Positions 53,895 through 62,905 of a stretch of 64,000 nt of DNA are shown piece by piece. Both the position numbers and the translations under genes were made by a program. The DNA comes from Acidobacteriota bacterium (GTDB lineage Bacteria > Acidobacteriota > Thermoanaerobaculia > UBA5066): positions 124,001 through 188,000 of the forward strand of contig JADJVE010000009.1 in NCBI GenBank assembly GCA_016716715.1, written 5' to 3'. Below the pieces are notes generated by a model. The model saw nothing but the letters and a program-made list of their open reading frames with translations, made no database searches and was not told the origin of the DNA. Position 1 is the stretch's first letter; each line of letters opens with the position of its first letter.

Positions 53895-54874
53895 CGCTTC
53901 CCGTCACCCTTGCGGACGTCGAGGCCGCCCGGCTCCGGGTCGCGCCATACGTCCACCGCACGCCCGTCCTGACCTCCTCGAGCCTAGAAGCGCGCGTCGG
54001 CGCGCGCCTCTTCTTCAAGTGCGAGACGTTCCAGAAGGTCGGCGCCTTCAAGGCGCGCGGCGCGTTCTCGCGTCTGACGCTTCTGTCCCCGGAAGAGCGG
54101 CGCCGCGGCGTCGTCGCCTTCTCGTCGGGCAACCACGCGCAGGCGGTCGCCCTCGCCGCGCGGACGCTCGGCATCTCCGCGACGATCGTCATGCCGCACG
54201 ACGCGCCCGCCCTCAAGCTCGCGGCGACGCGCGGCTACGGGGCGACGGTGAAGGTGTACGACCGCGCGCGGGAGAGTCGCGAGGCGATCGCGAAGGACAT
54301 CGTCGAGCGCGAGGGGCGCATCCTCGTCCCGCCCTTCGACGACCCGGCCGTGATTGCGGGGCAGGGCACGGCGGCCCTCGAGCTGCTCGAGGACGCGCCG
54401 GACCTCGACCTCGTCCTCGCCCCGTGCGGCGGCGGCGGCCTGCTCTCGGGCGTCGCGGTCGCCGCGACGGCGCTCCGCCCCGGGATCGGGGTGTGGGGCG
54501 TCGAGCCGGAGGCCGGGGACGATTTCAAACGCTCGCTCGCGGCCGGGCATCCGGTCGAGATCCCGGTCCCCGCCACGATCGCGGACTGCCTTCAGACGAC
54601 GCGCGCCGGCGTCCACACGTTCGCGATCGTGTCCGCTCTCGCGAAGGGGATCCTGACCGTTTCCGACCTCGAGCTCAGGATCGCGATGTCGGTCCTCTTC
54701 GCGCGCATGAAGCTCGTCGTCGAGCCCGGCGGGGCGGCTGGGCTGGCGGCGCTTCTCGCCGGGAGGGTTCCGGACGCGGCGGGCAAGCGCATCGGCGTCG
54801 TGCTCTCGGGCGGAAACGTCGATCCGGAGGCCTTCGGCCGGCTCGTGACGGGACTGCCCGCGGGCTCGGTCTAG
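53891..54874 (+). CDS. threonine/serine dehydratase-like PLP enzyme
   Basis: 327 residues, fold-type II PLP enzyme. Lys of VGAFKARGAFSR binds PLP; SSGNHAQAVALAA binds the carboxylate; PCGGGGLLSG binds the phosphate; VLSGGN near the C-terminus. Without the C-terminal ACT domain of biosynthetic IlvA, so it is closer to catabolic threonine dehydratase or serine racemase. It would produce 2-oxobutyrate or pyruvate, or interconvert serine isomers. ATG overlaps the DUF374 stop; the 3' end overlaps the convergent barrel gene by four bases. Confidence 0.9.
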   Translation: MTLPVTLADVEAARLRVAPYVHRTPVLTSSSLEARVGARLFFKCETFQKVGAFKARGAFSRLTLLSPEERRRGVVAFSSGNHAQAVALAARTLGISATIVMPHDAPALKLAATRGYGATVKVYDRARESREAIAKDIVEREGRILVPPFDDPAVIAGQGTAALELLEDAPDLDLVLAPCGGGGLLSGVAVAATALRPGIGVWGVEPEAGDDFKRSLAAGHPVEIPVPATIADCLQTTRAGVHTFAIVSALAKGILTVSDLELRIAMSVLFARMKLVVEPGGAAGLAALLAGRVPDAAGKRIGVVLSGGNVDPEAFGRLVTGLPAGSV

Positions 54875-55440
54875 AAGGCGACGTTCACGCCCGCGCTGAC
54901 GCGGAGCGTGTCGGATCTCAGGCCCAGGTCCTTGACCGCCGTGACGTCGAGGAACGTCCAGCGTCCGTCGACCCAGAGCGAGAGCCTCTCGCCCGCGCGC
55001 ACGTCGACGCCGGCGCCGCCCTGAAGCGCGAAGAGGTTCTGGGACTGGTACGTCGTCCCGGCTGGGGGATTCCCGCCGTATGGATTCACCCAGTGATAGC
55101 CGATCCCGGCGAGAACGTACGGCTGCACGCGGCGCGTCGAGAAGAAGTAGAAGAGGAGCGAGCCGTCGACGGGCACGTGGTCGGCCTCCATGGTCCCGCT
55201 CGCGCCCGACCAGGACAGGCGCTCGTAGCCGGCGGAGACCTCGAGGCCGAGGGCGCCCGTCAGCCGAGGGCGCCAGTGCAGGCCGAAGGAGGGGTGCGCG
55301 CCGTCGGCGTCGGGGCCCGTCACGACGCCGACGTGGGCGCCCCACTGCGCGTCCGGATCCGAGTTCGACTGGGCGGTCGCGGGGGCGGCGGCGAGGAGCG
55401 CCGCGGCGGCGCAGGCGAGGACGGTCGGTCGGCCCGGCAT
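54871..55440 (-). CDS. small outer-membrane beta-barrel protein
   Basis: 189 residues: signal peptide (VLACAAAALLAAAPATAQ), eight-stranded barrel pattern (GLEVSAGYERLSWSG; SLLFYFFSTRRVQPYVLAGIGYHW; RLSLWVDGRWTFLDV) and C-terminal SAGVNVAF. OmpA/OmpW-like size, no OmpA C-terminal domain. Function unknown. Confidence 0.8.
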   Translation of the reverse strand: MPGRPTVLACAAAALLAAAPATAQSNSDPDAQWGAHVGVVTGPDADGAHPSFGLHWRPRLTGALGLEVSAGYERLSWSGASGTMEADHVPVDGSLLFYFFSTRRVQPYVLAGIGYHWVNPYGGNPPAGTTYQSQNLFALQGGAGVDVRAGERLSLWVDGRWTFLDVTAVKDLGLRSDTLRVSAGVNVAF

Positions 55441-55478
55441 CGGGGGCGGACTCTACCGCGCCCGGACCCGGGATCGCT

Positions 55479-55484
55479 CATAAT
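55479..55484 (+). promoter_or_regulatory. candidate -10 element (CATAAT)
   Basis: CATAAT with 10 bases to the GTG at 55495, no ribosome site in between. Confidence 0.4.
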
Positions 55485-55494
55485 CGCGATACCT

Positions 55495-58347
55495 GTGGCC
55501 GGCAGAACCTGGAAGGACGACCTCCCATCTCTGATTCTCGCGCTCGCCGCGCAGCTCGGGCTGGTCCGCGCGGTGGACTGGGCGCGCGCGAACACGGCGA
55601 CCCAGGATCTGGCGCGGTCGCTGGTCGAGCACCGGTTCTACTGGGCGCCGCAGATCGGCTCGCTCCTCGTCGTCTTCCTCTTCGCGCGGCTCGTCGTGAA
55701 CGCGTTGAACCTGCGCGGCGTCGCAATCGGCGACTGGCTGCGCTCCTCGGCGTTGCTCCTCGTCCTCGGCCTGGGGTGCCTCGTGGCCGCCCACCTCGAC
55801 CAGATCCTCGCCCTCGGCGCGGAGCTCTTCGGGATCCCGGCGCTGCAGGCTGCCTCGCAGGACGTCGCCGCGTCTTCCTTGTCGCGCCTGCTCGCCCGCA
55901 CCGCGACGCTGCGATTCGCGATCGACCTCGCCGGCCTCCTTTTCTGCCTCTTCGCGATCCGCCTCGGGAAGCCGCCTCTCCCCGACGCCCAGCTCGCGCG
56001 CGGATACGCGTCGGCGAAGGACTGGGTCCGCGCGGGCGACGCCTACCTGAAGGCCGGCGACGTGCGCCGCGCGCGCCGCATGTTCAAGAAGGGCCGCTCG
56101 TGGGCGCGCCTGGCGGCGCTGGAGCTGCGCGACGGCGACGCGGCCGAGGCGGCCCGCCTCTACCAGGATGCGGGCGACGCGTGGCTGTGGGAGGCCTCGC
56201 GCGCCTGGCTGGCGGCGGGCAATGCGGCGGCCGCGGAGGAGACGGGACTCAAGGCGCTCCAGCTCGCCCGCACGGGCGGCCGCTGGGACCGCCTCGCGGA
56301 AATCTCGGAGGCCCTCGGCGACAACGGAACCCTCGCGGAGGCGTGCCGCAAGCTCGCCGAGGCGACGACGAGCGGTCCGGTGCGTTCGGCGCTCTGGAAG
56401 CGCGCGGGCGAGGCGTACCGGGTGGCCGGGCGGCCCGGCGAGGCGGCCGAGGCGTTCCGCGCCGCGCAGGAGTACCTGCTCGCCGGAGAGCTGTTCGTCG
56501 AAAGCGGCCGCTCGACGGAGGCCGTCCAGAGCTTCGAGAAGAGCGGCGCCCTGACGAAGGCCGCGCTCGCCGCCGCGCGCGCGGGCGACGAGAAGTCGGC
56601 GCAGGAGCTCCTCGCGCGCGAGGCCGAGACGCGCGGCGACCTCGTGTCCGCCGCGGACGCGTGGCGGCGCGCCGGCCAGCCGCTCAGAGCCGCCGGCTTC
56701 TACGAGCGCGCCGGGGATCTCGTGAAGGCGGGAGACGCGTGGAAGGACGCGGGCCGCCCGGAGCGCGCGGCCGCGCTCTACCAGAAGGGCGGCGCGAGCG
56801 AGGCGGCGGCGGAAGCGTACGAGGCGACGAACCAGCACGAGAAGGCGGCGACGATCTACGTCGAGCTCAAGCAGTACGACAAGGCCGCCGCGCTGTTCCG
56901 CGCCGCGGGACGCCTGCCTGCGGCGGCGGCCGCGCTGCAGGCGGGCCACCAGTACGACGAGGCCGCGCAGCTCTTTCACAGGACGGGCCGGAGCCTCGAG
57001 GCCGCTCGCTGCGCCCTCCTCGGCGGGCACCGCGAGAAGGCCTGGGAGTACCTCACGAGCGTGCCGCGCAACGACGAAGGGCTCGCGGAGCTTTTCCACG
57101 ACCTCGCGCGCGCGCACCTCGCGGTGAACGAGCCGGAGGACGCCATCCACGTTCTGCGCGAGTTCCTGCCGCGCGGGCCGGTCCAGGCCGACAACCTGCC
57201 GCTCCACATGACGCTCCTCGGGGCGTTGCGCGCCGCCGGCGACTCAAGCGAGGGCATCGAGCTGGGCCGCATCGCCGCCTTCGACCCGTCCGTCCTCGAC
57301 GGCTCGAGCGTGGCGCCGCAGCTCCCGTTCGGGGACGTCGAGAGCGACTCCTCGATGCCGTCCGCGCTCATCCGCACGCCCGCGGTGCACAAGTCCGGGC
57401 CGTATGCAGCCGTCACGCGCTCCCCGGTCACGCAGAAGGTCCAGCCGCCGCGGCTGGCCATCCCCGGGCCCGTGCCTGCGTCCGCTCAGGCCCCGCTCCC
57501 GCCGCCTTCCGCGCCGCCACCCCCGCCCGCGTTCCGGACGGGGTCGGGTCTTCCCGAGACGCCGGAGGACCGTTACGAGATTCTCGCGGAGCTGGGCCGG
57601 GGCGGCATGGGTGTCGTCCACAAGGCGCTCGACCGCAAGCTCGACCGTTTCGTCGCGGTGAAGATCCTACCGTGGCAGCTCCGCGGCGACGAGACGGCGA
57701 TGCGCTACTTCAAGCGCGAAGCCAAGGCGATCGCGGCCCTCAAGCACCCGAACGTCGTCGCCCTTTACGACTACGGCGACGGCTTCGGCTCCCTCTACCT
57801 CGCGATGGAGTACCTCGAGGGCCCGAACCTCCAGAAGCTCATCAAGAAAGACCCCGAGCGCGTGAGGAAGCACTGGCGCAACTGGTTCACGCAGGCGGCG
57901 CGCGGGGTTGCGGCCGCTCATGCGAAGGGGATCCTCCACCGCGACCTCAAACCCGCGAACCTCATCCTCGACGAGCACGGCACGCTGCGCATCCTCGACT
58001 TCGGCCTCGCCCTTCCGCAGGCGGACGCGGGCGGCACGTCGAAGCTCATCGGGAGTCCCGCGTTCTTCCCGCCCGAGGTCCTGCGCGGCGAGATGCCGAG
58101 CCCCGCGTCCGACGTGTACTCGCTCGGCGCGGCCTTCTACACGCTCGCGACCGGCCGCTGGCCGTACGTCGGCGAGGACGTCCTCGTGGCGCGCCTCGAG
58201 CGCGATCCGGACGACCCGCGTCCGTACGCGCCGTTCCTGAACGAGGAGGAGATCCGGATTCTCATGAAGACGCTCGCCCGGCACCGCCCCGAGCGCTACC
58301 CGGACGGCGGCGAGCTCCTCGCGGCGCTGCTCTCGCTGGAAGGGTAG
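55495..58347 (+). CDS. membrane TPR-rich protein with C-terminal Ser/Thr kinase domain
   Basis: 950 residues from a GTG. N-terminal part: three or four hydrophobic segments (IGSLLVVFLFARLVV; SSALLLVLGLGCLVAA; FAIDLAGLLFCLFAI). Residues about 165-540 are degenerate TPR-like repeats rich in Ala (DAYLKAGDVRRARRMFKKG; AAALYQKGGASEAAAEAYEA). After a Pro-rich linker a complete kinase domain follows (about 690-950): GRGGMGVVHKA, VAVK, HRDLKPAN, DFGLA, SPAFFPPEVL, SDVYSLGAAFY. Most bacterial kinases have the kinase first, so this order is unusual. It may phosphorylate in response to a TPR-bound partner. The next gene, an ECF sigma, is convergent. Confidence 0.9.
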   Translation: MAGRTWKDDLPSLILALAAQLGLVRAVDWARANTATQDLARSLVEHRFYWAPQIGSLLVVFLFARLVVNALNLRGVAIGDWLRSSALLLVLGLGCLVAAHLDQILALGAELFGIPALQAASQDVAASSLSRLLARTATLRFAIDLAGLLFCLFAIRLGKPPLPDAQLARGYASAKDWVRAGDAYLKAGDVRRARRMFKKGRSWARLAALELRDGDAAEAARLYQDAGDAWLWEASRAWLAAGNAAAAEETGLKALQLARTGGRWDRLAEISEALGDNGTLAEACRKLAEATTSGPVRSALWKRAGEAYRVAGRPGEAAEAFRAAQEYLLAGELFVESGRSTEAVQSFEKSGALTKAALAAARAGDEKSAQELLAREAETRGDLVSAADAWRRAGQPLRAAGFYERAGDLVKAGDAWKDAGRPERAAALYQKGGASEAAAEAYEATNQHEKAATIYVELKQYDKAAALFRAAGRLPAAAAALQAGHQYDEAAQLFHRTGRSLEAARCALLGGHREKAWEYLTSVPRNDEGLAELFHDLARAHLAVNEPEDAIHVLREFLPRGPVQADNLPLHMTLLGALRAAGDSSEGIELGRIAAFDPSVLDGSSVAPQLPFGDVESDSSMPSALIRTPAVHKSGPYAAVTRSPVTQKVQPPRLAIPGPVPASAQAPLPPPSAPPPPPAFRTGSGLPETPEDRYEILAELGRGGMGVVHKALDRKLDRFVAVKILPWQLRGDETAMRYFKREAKAIAALKHPNVVALYDYGDGFGSLYLAMEYLEGPNLQKLIKKDPERVRKHWRNWFTQAARGVAAAHAKGILHRDLKPANLILDEHGTLRILDFGLALPQADAGGTSKLIGSPAFFPPEVLRGEMPSPASDVYSLGAAFYTLATGRWPYVGEDVLVARLERDPDDPRPYAPFLNEEEIRILMKTLARHRPERYPDGGELLAALLSLEG

Positions 58348-58371
58348 CCGCTCCGCGGGAAGCGGAATCCC

Positions 58372-58929
58372 TCAGTCGAGTGTCTTTCTCAGGCGGATCA
58401 GGCCCTGGCGGATCCGCGTCTTGACCGTTCCCAGCGGCTTCTTCAGCCGGTCCGCGATCTCGACGTGGGTCAGGCCCTGGAAGAACGCGAGCTCGATGGC
58501 TTCCCGCTGCGCGGGAGGAAGCGTCGCGACGGCCTCGCGCATGAGGTCGCGCGCCTGGCGGTGGGACGCCACCTGGTCGGGCGGCGCCTGCTCGTCGAGA
58601 GGGTCGAGGTTCGCGAGGGGATCGTCGAACGAGATCGTGCGGTCCTCGCGCCGGTGACGCTGGCGCCGGCGGTCGATGGCGCGCGAGCGCGCGACCGCGA
58701 AGATCCAGGCCGGCGGCGCTCCCCGCGAGGCGTCGTACTGGCCGGCCTGCCGCCAGATCTGCCAGAAGACGTCGAGCACGACGTCCTCGGTGTCCTCGGC
58801 GCTCCGGAGAATCTTCCAGACGAAGGAATGGACGGGCGAGGAGTATCGCGCGTAGAGCGCGTCGAGGGCGGCCGAGTCCCCCTGCTTGATCCGCGCGAGG
58901 AGATCGAGGTCGGCGGCGGAATCCTGCAC
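58372..58929 (-). CDS. ECF RNA polymerase sigma factor
   Basis: 185 residues. Region 2: YARYSSPVHSFVWKILRSAEDTED, WIFAVARSRAIDRRR. Region 4: LPPAQREAIELAFFQGLTHVEIA, PLGTVKTRIRQGL. SigK/SigL-like type. The GTG at 58929 is favoured because TAAGAT lies 8 bases upstream and the frame has no other suitable start. It follows the lipid-modification genes by 28 bases; a linked anti-sigma gene is not seen. It may control that operon, as sigma factors do in similar clusters elsewhere (inference). Confidence 0.9.
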   Translation of the reverse strand: MQDSAADLDLLARIKQGDSAALDALYARYSSPVHSFVWKILRSAEDTEDVVLDVFWQIWRQAGQYDASRGAPPAWIFAVARSRAIDRRRQRHRREDRTISFDDPLANLDPLDEQAPPDQVASHRQARDLMREAVATLPPAQREAIELAFFQGLTHVEIADRLKKPLGTVKTRIRQGLIRLRKTLD

Positions 58930-58937
58930 CGGATGAG

Positions 58938-58943
58938 ATCTTA
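58938..58943 (-). promoter_or_regulatory. candidate -10 element, leaderless type (TAAGAT)
   Basis: TAAGATC on the minus strand, 8 bases before the sigma GTG at 58929. Confidence 0.45.
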
Positions 58944-58957
58944 CGTTGGTCGAGACG

Positions 58958-59989
58958 TCATCCGGGCTTCCGCCGTCGCAGGAGATAGTGGGACACCATC
59001 CACTCGTTTCCGCCGCGGAACGCGAACAGCTCGGCGCAGGCCATGAAGAAGACGCGCCAGGCCTCGACGCGCGCCCTCCCCGATTCGCCCTGCGCCGCGA
59101 ACACGGCACGTGCTTCCGCGCACCGCGCGTCGAGGTTCTCGAGCCACGCTTCGGCCGTCCGGGCGTAGTGCGTGCCCGAAACGCGCCAGTGCTCCTCGAC
59201 GGTGAGATCGTCCGCGAAGCAGAAGGCGAGTCGGTCGGAGGGCATGAGGCCGCCCGTGAAGAAGTTGCGGGCCATCCAGTCGGCCTCGCCGTCCGCGACG
59301 AACGGGTAGGCCGCGTCGCGATGCGAGAAAACGTGCAGGAAGAGCCGCGCCTCGGGCCGCATCCACGCCGCGACGCGGGCGAAGAGCGCTTCCCAGTTGC
59401 GCATGTGCTCGAACATCTCGACCGACACGACACGGTCGAACGTGGCCCCCGGGGCGAAGTCGTTCATGTCGGCCGTCACGATCCGGAGATTCGCGAGGCC
59501 GCGGCGGCGGGCTTCCTCCTCGATGTGGGCGCGCTGGTCGCGGGAGTTCGAGACCCCCGTGATCCGGGAATTCGGAAACCGCTCGGCCATGAAGAGCGAA
59601 AGGGAGCCCCATCCGCAGCCCAGCTCGAGCACTTCCTGTCCGTCCTCGAGCCGCGCGCGCCGGCAGGTGAGGTCGAGCATGGCCTCCTCCGCGGCGTCCA
59701 GGGACGTGACGCCGGGAGGAAACAGCGCGCTCGAGTACTTGAGGCGCTTCCCGAGCGCGAGCTTGAAGAACGCGGGCGGCACCTCGTAGTGCTGGTCGTT
59801 CGCGGCGCGGGTCTCGAGCGCGATCGGGCCCTGCCGCATCGCGGCGACGAAGGCCGCGTGCCTTAGCTGGACCTCTTCGGCGTCGCCCGCGTGCTCTTCC
59901 ACGAGGCGACGGGAGCAGAGCCGGCGGATCGCGGCCCTGAGGACGACGTCCGGGACGAGGCCGGACGAGACGAGACGGTCGGCGTTCAT
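58958..59989 (-). CDS. CFA synthase-like SAM methyltransferase, coclaurine N-methyltransferase-like clade
   Basis: 343 residues. NDQHYEVPPAFF, KYSSALFPPG, SAM-binding VLELGCGWGSLSLFMA, GVSNSRDQ and VSVEMFEHM match the CFA-synthase/coclaurine N-methyltransferase-like family. Substrate is unknown; lipids are likely from context. ATG overlaps the DUF1295 stop (ATGA shared with the preceding gene). Distinct from the second CFA-like enzyme at 60780. Confidence 0.87.
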   Translation of the reverse strand: MNADRLVSSGLVPDVVLRAAIRRLCSRRLVEEHAGDAEEVQLRHAAFVAAMRQGPIALETRAANDQHYEVPPAFFKLALGKRLKYSSALFPPGVTSLDAAEEAMLDLTCRRARLEDGQEVLELGCGWGSLSLFMAERFPNSRITGVSNSRDQRAHIEEEARRRGLANLRIVTADMNDFAPGATFDRVVSVEMFEHMRNWEALFARVAAWMRPEARLFLHVFSHRDAAYPFVADGEADWMARNFFTGGLMPSDRLAFCFADDLTVEEHWRVSGTHYARTAEAWLENLDARCAEARAVFAAQGESGRARVEAWRVFFMACAELFAFRGGNEWMVSHYLLRRRKPG

Positions 59990-60783
59990 GTCTTCGGGAA
60001 CCACGGCACGAACGCGCTCGTCGTGCGCTGGTAGCGGCGGTAGTCCTCGCCGCGCGACCGCAGCGCCTGCTCTTCCGTGGCCGGAATCCCTGTCACGCGG
60101 AGCAGGAAGAACAGCATGAGCGCCGGGCAGAGCGCGGCCAAAGCCCCCCACGGCGATCCGAGGGCGAAGACGAACCACGCGACCCACACGAGCCATTCGA
60201 AGAAGTAGTTCGGGTGGCGCGAATACCGCCAGAGCCCGGTGTCGCAGGTCCTGCCGCGATTCGAGGGATTCCGCTTGAAGGCGTTGAGCTGAGCGTCGGC
60301 GAGGCTCTCTCCCGCGATGGAGACGAGCCAGAGCGCGGCCCCCGCGATCTCCCACCCCGAGAAACGCGGCTCGGGGTTCAGGACGGCGAGAAGCATCGGC
60401 AGCGACAGGAAGACGTCGAGCAGCCCCTGGAAGAGGAAGAAGAACAGGAATCTCCGGGAGACGTTCGCTCCCTTTCCGGACCACTCGGCGCGGAGCGCCC
60501 GATATCGGCCCTCCTCGGGCTCGCCATGCAGGCGGCGCGCGAGGTGAGCGGTGAGGCGCACCGACCAGATGAGCGCCATCGCGGCCACGGCGGCGCGGCG
60601 CGGCGGCCAGCCGGAGCCGAGAAGCGCGTAGAGGAGCGCGACGAGGCCGATGCCGAGGGACCACCCCGCATCCACGATCCCCGCGTTCTTCAACCGGAGG
60701 TGCCACGCCCAGAGCGCCGCCATCATCGTGAGCGCAACGGCCGTGGCCAGGAGCGCGAGGCGAAGCGCCTCGGGTCCGTTCAC
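59986..60783 (-). CDS. DUF1295 membrane protein (steroid 5-alpha-reductase-like fold)
   Basis: 265 residues, about seven membrane segments. NRGRTCDTGLWRYSRHPNYFFEW is the conserved RHPNY-type signature and EEQALRSRGEDYRRYQ the C-terminal one. Family members are membrane reductases; some occur with CFA-like genes in fatty acid modification. GTG start overlaps the stop of the preceding CFA gene (GTGA). Confidence 0.88.
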   Translation of the reverse strand: MNGPEALRLALLATAVALTMMAALWAWHLRLKNAGIVDAGWSLGIGLVALLYALLGSGWPPRRAAVAAMALIWSVRLTAHLARRLHGEPEEGRYRALRAEWSGKGANVSRRFLFFFLFQGLLDVFLSLPMLLAVLNPEPRFSGWEIAGAALWLVSIAGESLADAQLNAFKRNPSNRGRTCDTGLWRYSRHPNYFFEWLVWVAWFVFALGSPWGALAALCPALMLFFLLRVTGIPATEEQALRSRGEDYRRYQRTTSAFVPWFPKT

Positions 60784-62075
60784 GGCGCTCCCCGGTAGGC
60801 CGGAATCGGCCCGAGCGAGCGGTTGCCGGACCGGGTCAGGACGAGATGGACGTCGTTCACGTAGCGCTCGACGAATCCGCCCTCGCAGTAGGCGAGGTAG
60901 TACTCCCACATGCGGAGGAACCGTTCGTCGAAGCCGAGGGCCGCGGCCTCGGCTCGGCGTTCGAGGAAGCGGGTGCGCCAGCGGCGCAGCGTCTCGGCGT
61001 AGTGCGGCCCGATCTCCTCAAGCCGGTCGATGAAGAGAGTCGTGTGGCGCGAGAGGGCCGAGGTGATGGCCGTGAGCGAGGGCACGTGGCTGCCCGGGAA
61101 GACGTGCTTCTTGATGAAATCGGGCCGGGCGAGCAGCCGGTCGTGCCGATGGTCCGGCACGGTGATCGTCTGGAAGACGGCGAGGCCATCCGGCGCGAGA
61201 AGCGCGTCGCAGGTCTCGAAGAAACGTCCGAGGTACTCGAACCCCACCGCCTCGAGCATCTCGATCGACACGATGCGGTCGAACCGCTTTCCCTCCGCCG
61301 GGAGCGTCCGGTAGTCCACGAGGCGGATGTCCACGAGGTCTGAAACACCGCCGTCCCGCGCGCGCTCCTTTGCAAGGGCCATCTGCTCCGTCGAGAGCGT
61401 GAGGCCGGTGACGCGGCATCCGTAGGTGCGGGCGGCCCAGACCGCGAAGCCGCCCCACCCGCAGCCGATCTCGAGCACGTTGACGCCCGGGCCGAGACCC
61501 GCGAGGTCGGCGATCCGGCGCCACTTGTTGCGCTGCGCGTCCTCGAGCGACTCGTCCTCCCGGGAGAACAGCGCGCACGAATAGGTCATCGTCTCGTCGA
61601 GGAAGAGCCGGTAGAAAGCGTTCCCGAGGTCGTAGTGCGCCTGGATGTTCCGGCGGGCGCCCGCCGGCGAGTTGCGCCGCGCGGCGTGAAGCAGGCGGTT
61701 GCCCCAGTTCCGGAGGCGCGCGAGAGGCGTGTCGCGGTCGAAGCGGTCGGCGTTCGCGATGAAGAGCCGGACGACTGCGACGAGGTCGTCGGTCTTCCAG
61801 TCGCCATCCATGAAGGCCTCGGCCGCCGCCAGGTCGCCGCCCGTGACGAGCCGCCGGAACGCGCGCCAGCGAACGGCCTCGACGCGCGCCGACGGGCCCG
61901 CGCCGGGGTCGCCGAAGCGCTGGACGGTGCCGTCCGGGAAGACGAAGCGGAGGGCGCCGCCCTTCAACCCCGCCAGCTGTCGCAGGACGAGGCGGACGGC
62001 GAGGCGGTCGGCGGCCGAGGGCGCCACGGCCGCGGGGGCGAGAGAACGGTCTTCGGCAAACGGGGTCGAGCTCAA
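60780..62075 (-). CDS. cfa: cyclopropane-fatty-acyl-phospholipid synthase family protein
   Basis: 431 residues, length as E. coli Cfa (382) plus an N-terminal extension. GDLAAAEAFMDGDWKTDDL, IQAHYDLGNAFYRLFLD, MTYSCALF, VLEIGCGWGGFAVWAA, SIEMLEAVG, FIKKHVFPGS are all hallmark strings. It uses S-adenosylmethionine to methylate or cyclopropanate unsaturated fatty acyl chains of phospholipids. TTG start favoured by GAGGAG upstream and overlap with the DUF1365 stop (TTGA). Confidence 0.93.
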   Translation of the reverse strand: MSSTPFAEDRSLAPAAVAPSAADRLAVRLVLRQLAGLKGGALRFVFPDGTVQRFGDPGAGPSARVEAVRWRAFRRLVTGGDLAAAEAFMDGDWKTDDLVAVVRLFIANADRFDRDTPLARLRNWGNRLLHAARRNSPAGARRNIQAHYDLGNAFYRLFLDETMTYSCALFSREDESLEDAQRNKWRRIADLAGLGPGVNVLEIGCGWGGFAVWAARTYGCRVTGLTLSTEQMALAKERARDGGVSDLVDIRLVDYRTLPAEGKRFDRIVSIEMLEAVGFEYLGRFFETCDALLAPDGLAVFQTITVPDHRHDRLLARPDFIKKHVFPGSHVPSLTAITSALSRHTTLFIDRLEEIGPHYAETLRRWRTRFLERRAEAAALGFDERFLRMWEYYLAYCEGGFVERYVNDVHLVLTRSGNRSLGPIPAYRGAP

Positions 62076-62905
62076 GCGTTTCTCCTCGCTTCCGGGCTTT
62101 TCCTTGCGAACGGGGACCGGGGCGCGGCCCCGGCGTAAAGGGCGCCCTCGGGCGGCGCGGGCTTCGTGAAGGACGGAACGCGTTTCAGGAGCAGGAAGAA
62201 CGCGTGCAGGTGAATCCACGCCATGACGCGGAGGGGCATCAGGGGGTGCCGGACGAGAGCGCCCAGAAGGGAGCGAGCCGTCAGCGGCGAGCGCCGCCCC
62301 GCGAAGAACGCCTCGAAGAACTTGCCGCCTTCGGCGCCCGCCGCGAACTCGTCGACGTGCGCGCGCAGGGTTTCCCCGGGAGGCGTCACCACGAACGTGT
62401 ACGTCGTGTCCATTCCGATGAACGGCGAGATGTGGAACGCCTTCGGGAAGCGCGCCGAGATCGTCCCGGCGTCGTCGCCTTCCGGGCGCCTCAGCAGGTA
62501 GGCGTACCCCTCGCCGAACGTGTTGTTGATCTCGGCGATCGCGAAGGCAAAGCGCCCGGCCCCGTCGAAGGCGTAGTAATAGTTGACCGGGTTGAACGCG
62601 TACCCGAGCACGCGGAGGTGAGTCAGCAGGAAGAGCCGCGCCGGAGGCGGTACGCCGCGCGCCGCGAGCCACCGGTTCGCCTTTTCGCGGATCGAGCCCT
62701 CGTCCTTCCCCATGTAGTCGCCGTCGTAAAGGCTCGTGAGGTTCGCGCGGCCGTGCGAGAAGAACGGGATCTCCCTCTCGAGAGAGGCGAGGTCGTCCAC
62801 GTCCACGAGGGCCTCGTACACGCTGTGCTGGAAACGGTGCGCCTTCGGAGTGAAGCGTTCGTGCCGCACGACGCCCGTGTAGAGCGAAGGAGCGGGCAGG
62901 CTCAT
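62072..62905 (-). CDS. DUF1365 family protein
   Basis: 277 residues. LYTGVVRHERFTPKAHRFQHSVY, RVLGYAFNPVNYYY and HISPFIGMDTTYTF are the family signature. Function not established; it is nearly always next to a CFA synthase and a FAD-dependent oxidoreductase, as here. ATG overlaps the stop of the upstream oxidoreductase gene. Confidence 0.92.
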   Translation of the reverse strand: MSLPAPSLYTGVVRHERFTPKAHRFQHSVYEALVDVDDLASLEREIPFFSHGRANLTSLYDGDYMGKDEGSIREKANRWLAARGVPPPARLFLLTHLRVLGYAFNPVNYYYAFDGAGRFAFAIAEINNTFGEGYAYLLRRPEGDDAGTISARFPKAFHISPFIGMDTTYTFVVTPPGETLRAHVDEFAAGAEGGKFFEAFFAGRRSPLTARSLLGALVRHPLMPLRVMAWIHLHAFFLLLKRVPSFTKPAPPEGALYAGAAPRSPFARKSPEARRNA

